Assembly (NCBI RefSeq): GCF_020520425.1
Contig: NC_079488.1
Location: 10,579,747-10,643,746 of the forward strand
From: Spinacia oleracea
Taxonomy: Eukaryota > Streptophyta > Magnoliopsida > Caryophyllales > Amaranthaceae
DNA: 64,000 nucleotides
Direction: 5' to 3'
Part shown: positions 58,459 to 64,000 of the stretch, piece after piece
How the letters are laid out: each line of letters begins with the position of its first letter
Numbering within the stretch: position 1 is the stretch's first letter
The notes under the pieces: model-generated
What the model saw: only the letters and a program-made list of their open reading frames with translations
The model's database searches: none
Told to the model about the DNA's origin: nothing
Translations under genes and position numbers: made by a program

Positions 58459-59817
58459 TAGTGAAGGAAATACTCGTGCTTGTAGGTAATCAAAATATCC
58501 GAAGGGTGAAACGATCCTACCCCGCGTTTATTTCCCCATCAAGTTGGGACGACCTGAAAATCAGCATATTAATGTGAACGGGCAGAACCGCATAACGAAT
58601 CTCGGATCCCTCGGGAGTTGGGACTAAGGATACCTTTTTCCGCCAATAGGGAGGTGCATACGCCGCGCATGTTGCCCACTCGGTACTTGTGCAGGTAGTA
58701 CACCTATCCCGAACCCAATCGCTCGCTCATTAGGTCCCTCTCGCCTGCATGCCCCCTTGGCTTGCACTTGCGGGTTGGCCTCTTGGGCGAAATTCGTCTG
58801 TTGAAGACACTACCTCGACCGGGGCATGTGTTGGATCTACTATAGAAGCGGTACCAAGCCAGGCGCAAATAACTACCCATAGAAGCCTATCATAAACTAC
58901 ATGACATGTTATTATCGCCTCATGATGAATGTTAGTTATGTGTAGCGAAATATGTGATTGTGTGTGACAAACTATCCTAGAAAATCAACGACCTTAAAAA
59001 TTGCCCAAACATTCATAGACTAATTTGCAAAAGAGTTATACCGAAACACGTGTTCCGCAAACCCGAATGATCGCCACAAAAATAAGCGACGCTCGGGATG
59101 GCCTGTAACGAATCCCACAAACGCTGCTACGCGTAAAGGACGTTATTAGGCAAGCACGCAAATCGAAGTCCCATAAGCAGAAGACGGAAAACGAGAACCA
59201 GCCAGGGACGCATTTTCAACGCCCCTGGCTGGGCGCCAGAATTTCTCACGCCCCTCGCTGGGCGCTGAAGTTGCTGCTTGGCCTTCCGGTCAGGCGCAGC
59301 AGCCTCGGTGCCCGCGCGAAAGGAAAATACGTAGCGCAAAAAATGTTCATAAAAAGAATTGCTACGAGGGCGTAAGAAAAGCACTCGATTTTAAAAGCGA
59401 CTCGTGAAAAAATTAATAACTCTTTGTGTCGTTGTTAGGCCTCCTACGACGACAATGCTCGACACCAAAACCGAACATGCTAATAACTATGAATGTCACA
59501 CGGGCAAGTGTTTCGAAAATCCAAAGAATGACCAAAATAAATAAAAAAACCAAAAAGTGTACCGACAAAAGAAAGAGTGAAAAACCAATTTAGAGAGTCG
59601 AAGTCTAGACTAAGTAATGCTTGAAACTTTGGGAACCTAAACTTTAGCTTATCTTATGCCTAGGACTGGTCCTGCCACTTGGTGCCGATCAGGGAATCAA
59701 CGGTTAGTGCGTCTCGAAGATACATCGCCAACATCAGGTTTAGTGACTCCAAGCTCCGTCCGTCATCCCTCATTTCAAGGATCTCCGCTTCCCCAACCTC
59801 GATTCGCACCTTCAAAC
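58459..59817 (+). mobile_element. Leader of the gypsy element, cut by family A copy 3
   Basis: No gag or pol is reached before the copia insertion at 59818. A CTGGGCGC-rich stretch (59215-59275) echoes the LTR hairpin region. Confidence 0.55.
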
Positions 59818-61217
59818 TGAAGGAAATAGTGCCCTTGGTCCAAGTATGCATATAATATTAAGTCTAATAAATGCGGTTCAGTATTAATTAACAAGTTAAT
59901 AATTCAGTGAGATCAAGTGAGCTGAATGCCTAGCTAGAGGCCGCTTCAGTTCAAGTGGAATTAATGATATTAATCCACAGCTTACTCTTGACTGAACCCG
60001 TAGGGTCACACAAATAGTACGTAAACGGATCAAGTATTTAATGGCATTAAATACTCCATCTATGGATATTCAGAATCGACGGATCTTGGTTTCAGTGGGA
60101 GCTGAGATCATCACAAGGCAAGAAATGAATACTCCGGAAACGATGATATTGCCGGAAACGGAAATATGGATCGTATCGGAAATATAAATATTATCCAAGT
60201 CGTAGATGTTGCCGGAAACGGAAACATGGTACGTATCGGAAAATATTATCGGAAATGGAAATATTGCCGGAATCGGAAATATTGCCAGAAACGGAAATAT
60301 TGTCAGAATCGGAAATATTATCGGAATCGAAAAATAATTCCGGAAACGGAAATATTAAATATTTGTTCGAAACGGAAATTAATTCCGGAATCGGAAATAT
60401 TAAATATTGTTCGTATCGGAAATGAATTCCGGAATCGGGAAATTAATCAGAAGCGTATCGTACGAATTAGCATCGGACGAGGCCTGCCAGACGAAGGCCC
60501 AGCACGAAGCCGGGCCATCGCCCAGCAAGCCAGCGCGCCACAACGCACCAGCCAAGGCTGCGCCAGGCCCACCGCAAGGCAGGCCCAGCGCGCGCCAAGG
60601 CTGTTGCAGCGTGTGGGCCTCGTGGCAATGGGTTGCGAGCTCGCGGGCTGCGCGCGCGCGCATGGCGCCCCTCGTGGGCTGCTGTGCGTGCGTGTGTGTG
60701 TTTGTGTGCTATACGAATCCTAAAGCTATCAGGTTTCGACATATGATTAAATTCCTAAACCTAAAAGGATGAATTAATTAAATAAGAATTCTATTAGGAT
60801 TCTAGATTAATTAATTCGTATCCTAATAGGATTCCAGTTCCTTTTCCATACCTCTATAAATAGGTGCCTAGGGTCATAATTTATAGATACACAATTCAAG
60901 TATTCAAAGTGATTTTTGAGAGCAAAAATTCAGTCATACAATTGCCTACAATAGCCGAAAATTCTAAGTACCTTAAGGGCGATCCTAATTGGTCAAGCTT
61001 AAGGCGGATCCGGACGTGCTGTGGACTATCTACGGAGGGACGACATTTGGAGTCCTAAAGATTTGTTCTTGTTCGGTTCGGGCGCAGCTAGGGAAGGCAC
61101 GCAACAAAGTGTATGCATCTAAACTATGCTAAATGATTATGTGTAAATAATATGCTTTCCTGGATTTATGGTTTTTCCGCATGATTTATGTTTTGTCATA
61201 TGAATCATAACCTAACA
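59818..61217 (+). repeat. Family A 5' LTR, copy 3
   Basis: 1400 bp, TGAAGGAAATAGTGCCC to CCTAACA, with minisatellite, GC-rich block (about 60480-60700) and TATA box (about 60855). Confidence 0.93.
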
Positions 61218-61218
61218 G

Positions 61219-61230
61219 TGGTATCAGAGC
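61219..61230 (+). other. Primer binding site, canonical initiator-Met
   Basis: TGGTATCAGAGC, the exact plant consensus. Confidence 0.88.
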
Positions 61231-61789
61231 CTCTTATTATTTTCATAATCTAAATTGCATGAGCATGGTTAAATATTACAAATTTGCAAGAATTAAAAGG
61301 GGTGATTAATTTTCGTAATTGTTAATTAATTGCAAATTGCGTTTATTTAATTATACGTACGCAGTTTTTCGGCAGTTTCTTCGTTACTCATCCAAATCGA
61401 GTGATTTTTGTGTCAATTCGGCCGAACCCAGAATTCTCAAATTCGAAGCCTAACTATGACTTTTCGGAGGTTTTAGTTTTTCGAATGCCTAGCCTTGTTA
61501 ATTATGCAATCTAATTTGTAATTATGATTAATTTGTTGAAAATTGGAATAATTTAGAATTAATTTGATTTTCATAATTAGTTATAATTTAATTAGATACC
61601 TATGATTAAAAACCACCATAAAAATTGTAAATTTATGTTAAATTTTAAATTTTTATGACCTAGACTTGAATCCATGTTAATCGGAAATCAATTAAATAAT
61701 AAATTTTCGATTTTTCGCCATAAAAATTATGAAAATAATATTATTTATTAATTTGTCATTAATTTTGAATATAAAATTTTAATTTTTAT

Positions 61790-62440
61790 GCGACTCGCTC
61801 ATATAACTTGCACGCACAAAGCAATGGACGCTACGTGTTACCCTTAAGGGGTGTTGTATAGTACGGGCATGCGACGACGAGCAAGGGAGCTCGTCGCCCA
61901 TGCGGTACGAATGCAGCGAGCAAGGGCATGGTGCACGAGCACAAGGCAGCAGCCCTGCCTTGTGTCGTGGGCTGTGAGCAATGGGCGTGTGGGCAGGGGC
62001 GAAAGCAAGGCACAGCAGTCGCGTGTGGGCAGCAAGCGTGCTGCGCCACAGCGCGCACTGCCTCGCGCAAGCATGCAAAGCCTCGCGCGCAGCGAGCGCA
62101 AGCTCGCGTGCCACGAGTGCTACGCACAGCGTCGATGCCTGGCGCGCAGCGAGCGCCAGCTCGCATACTGCTGCCTCGTGCGATGAGCGCAAGCTCGCGT
62201 GTGGGAAAGGCAGGCGCGCAGCGAGCGATGGCTCGCATGGATCGAGCGCTGGCGAGCAAGCGCAGCGAGCGATGGCTCGCGTGCATCGAGCGCTGGCGCG
62301 CGCAGCGAGCACCAGCTCGCGTGATGCCTTGCGATGGTGAGCAGCAGCGATGCGACGCAGCGCATGGGCTGCGCGCACATGGCCAGCGATGGTTGTGTGC
62401 GTGTGGCCCATGGGCGTGCGTTGCGTGGGATTGTTGCATT
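61790..62440 (+). repeat. GC-rich array in the leader of copy 3
   Basis: Same position as 47040-47740 but a different unit mix: AGCGAGCGATGGCTCGC alternates with ATCGAGCGCTGGCG. The clean 21-bp array of copy 2 is absent. Confidence 0.8.
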
Positions 62441-64000
62441 GCGATTAGATCGTTTTAAAATTTTAATTTAAGATTTTCAGTTTACGTAATTTTAATTAAT
62501 TTTAAAATTAATAATTTAAATTATTTTCTTGGATTTTAATTTTGAATATTGTAATTATAATAAATTTTATTTATTCTAATTATTTTACTAAAATTAAAAT
62601 CATGAATTAATTTAAATACGACTGAAATTAAATTAAATTTATGGATTCTATTATAAATTTATATGAGCTTTAAATTTTAATTAAATTTGTATGTTTCCGG
62701 TTAGACTAGAAATACATTTTTATGTTTAAAATTAGTAAAGCATATAAATTTATTGGTTTAAGTGGGAGCCCTTTTAGTCATATACTCTTGATTAGGTTTA
62801 CAAATCCTTAAGGTTAAAACAACTTGATTAGAATTAATAAGGACTGAATAATTTGTAGATTATTGGTGCCCTTGATTAATTGCTGCAAATGTTTATGTGA
62901 TGCATAATGTGTTTTACTAACCAGCTATGTGGGCCATTCATGATAATGAATGGGTGAATGGTATATATTGTATATGTACTGTTTTGCAGGTTATGAAGTG
63001 ACTAGTATGGCCCAAATAGGATAGAAAATATTGTCTGCGTACCATTAATTTGAATGTAATTGGTCTAAAGTACCAAAATTGTTTTTCAATTCAAATATGG
63101 TCTGCGTGCCATCAAATAGTTGTAATTAGTTTTAATTATAGCTTATCCTATTTGAAGAAAATGGTGCCTCCCACGGAGATTTTCAAGACGGACTTTGAAG
63201 TTGATGCTTCAAGATGAAGTCGGGCCATACTAGATCACATTTATCTTATGCATGCTTTAAGTTATTTATTGCTTTAAATATGTATTAATTATGCATGAGA
63301 TTGTGGCTTGATTATGTTGCATGATTAAGGATTTTAGTTCACTTAAAATCTAACCAACATAGTAAGAGCCTTAAGTTCCAAACTTAAAAATTGAGTTAAA
63401 AGGTGCCATGCCAAAATATACACTTGCTTGGATATCCTTTACATCAATCTAGTAATAGTTTTCGCTCAGCGAGGTGTTACTTATTGGTCCTAAAGGGGCA
63501 AGGTACACAAATAATTGTGAGTACATGTTAGTTTTGGTGAAACTCAACGATATAAGTAAGGAGTCCTTTTATGTCGTGGCAAAATCGATAGGTTTACCTA
63601 ATAAGTTCTTAGACGGACCTATCAACCAAGAATAGTTTCTAGACTATTAGCAAAAGGCTTTTGCTTACCTAAAATGTTTTAGAATTGAGTCCACAAACTG
63701 TGCTTAATTCTTCAATGGTTTTAGGGTCTTGGAATCATTTTATTCACACCTGCCGGAACACATAATTCGAATAAAATGCTAATGACTTGTTTAAATTGCA
63801 TGATTGCTTTCATTTTCAAGTTATTATTCATGATAAATGTTTAGACTTTGCATGCTTCAATGTATGTTTTAATTATTGTTTATAATTAAATATCTTGCAC
63901 TGCAATAAATCCTTTTAGAAAGGTAACAGTAAATTTCCTCGATTGGTAGTGAATTCAAGAACGATTCACGGAAATGAGAGAAAATGAGCAATTTAAAATG

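Larger units (their letters stand above)
59818..64000 (+). mobile_element. Ty1/copia family A copy 3 (5' LTR and leader)
   Basis: LTR, primer site and about 2.8 kb of leader, running off the right edge before gag. The leader lacks about 60 bp around 61420-61490 relative to copy 2 (deletion between TCAATTC and GGCCGAACC, and another at ATGC/CTAG). Left flank CAAAC (59813-59817) is the candidate target duplication. Confidence 0.92.

Noticed and set aside
59127..59384. 85-codon minus-strand frame in the gypsy leader
   Set aside because: No family recognised; lies in a CTGGGCGC-rich leader, Gly/Arg/Ala composition from GC content.

Overview
The window is nuclear DNA from a flowering plant, most likely a dicot. 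The supports are AT-rich intergenic DNA, intronless germin-like protein genes with plant-type TATA boxes, and a typical plant transposon load: Ty1/copia and Ty3/gypsy LTR elements, plant LINEs with C-terminal RNase H or zinc-binding regions, Helitrons ending in CTAG/CTAA, Mariner/Stowaway-type MITEs starting CTCCCTCC, hAT and CACTA derivatives, and a Mutator transposase remnant. My impression is Caryophyllales (spinach/beet-like), but the sequence alone does not prove it. I see no prokaryotic operon, CRISPR array, rRNA or tRNA gene.

The host genes are three tandem plus-strand germin-like (cupin) paralogues. GLP1 (8955-9587) and GLP2 (22490-23122) are intact, 210 codons each and about 77% identical by ungapped count. 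GLP3 (44135-55630) is a broken copy. It carries a CACTA-type insertion with duplicated flanks, then a 10.6-kb copia element dropped in just before the codon for its last metal-binding histidine. All three share a shortened metal-ligand motif: H-S-H-R-x-S-E, with three residues instead of four between the second His and the Glu.

Layout. 1-4184: 5' LTR and leader of a minus-strand copia element (family A) whose body lies left of the window; it cuts a LINE (4185-7075). 7076-9700: Helitron and GLP1. 9843-11770: decayed LINE carrying a hAT element. 12050-18030: MITE, Helitrons (two joined head to tail), Mutator remnant, CACTA MITE and another LINE. 18208-22126: three Stowaway-like MITEs, a foldback element and a large CCCGAACCG-rich hAT element. 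22393-23314: GLP2. 23375-24865: Helitrons and a CACTA MITE. 25042-38028: copia family B as LTR-body-LTR-body-LTR, with one 5-bp target duplication around the whole array and a family A solo LTR inside the central LTR. 38060-42843: MITEs and Helitrons, one holding a second family A solo LTR. 44135-55630: GLP3 with the full-length family A element. 56962-59817: 5' LTR and leader of a Ty3/gypsy element with a tRNA-Arg-like primer site, cut by a third family A element (59818-64000) that leaves the window.

The working content is therefore a small tandem germin-like family that has been spread out and partly destroyed by layered transposon insertion. Target-site duplications resolve much of the insertion order. 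I found no convincing new functional system. The most unusual observations are the tandem copia array, the altered cupin metal motif, the head-to-tail Helitron junction and the structured GC-rich arrays in the family A leader.
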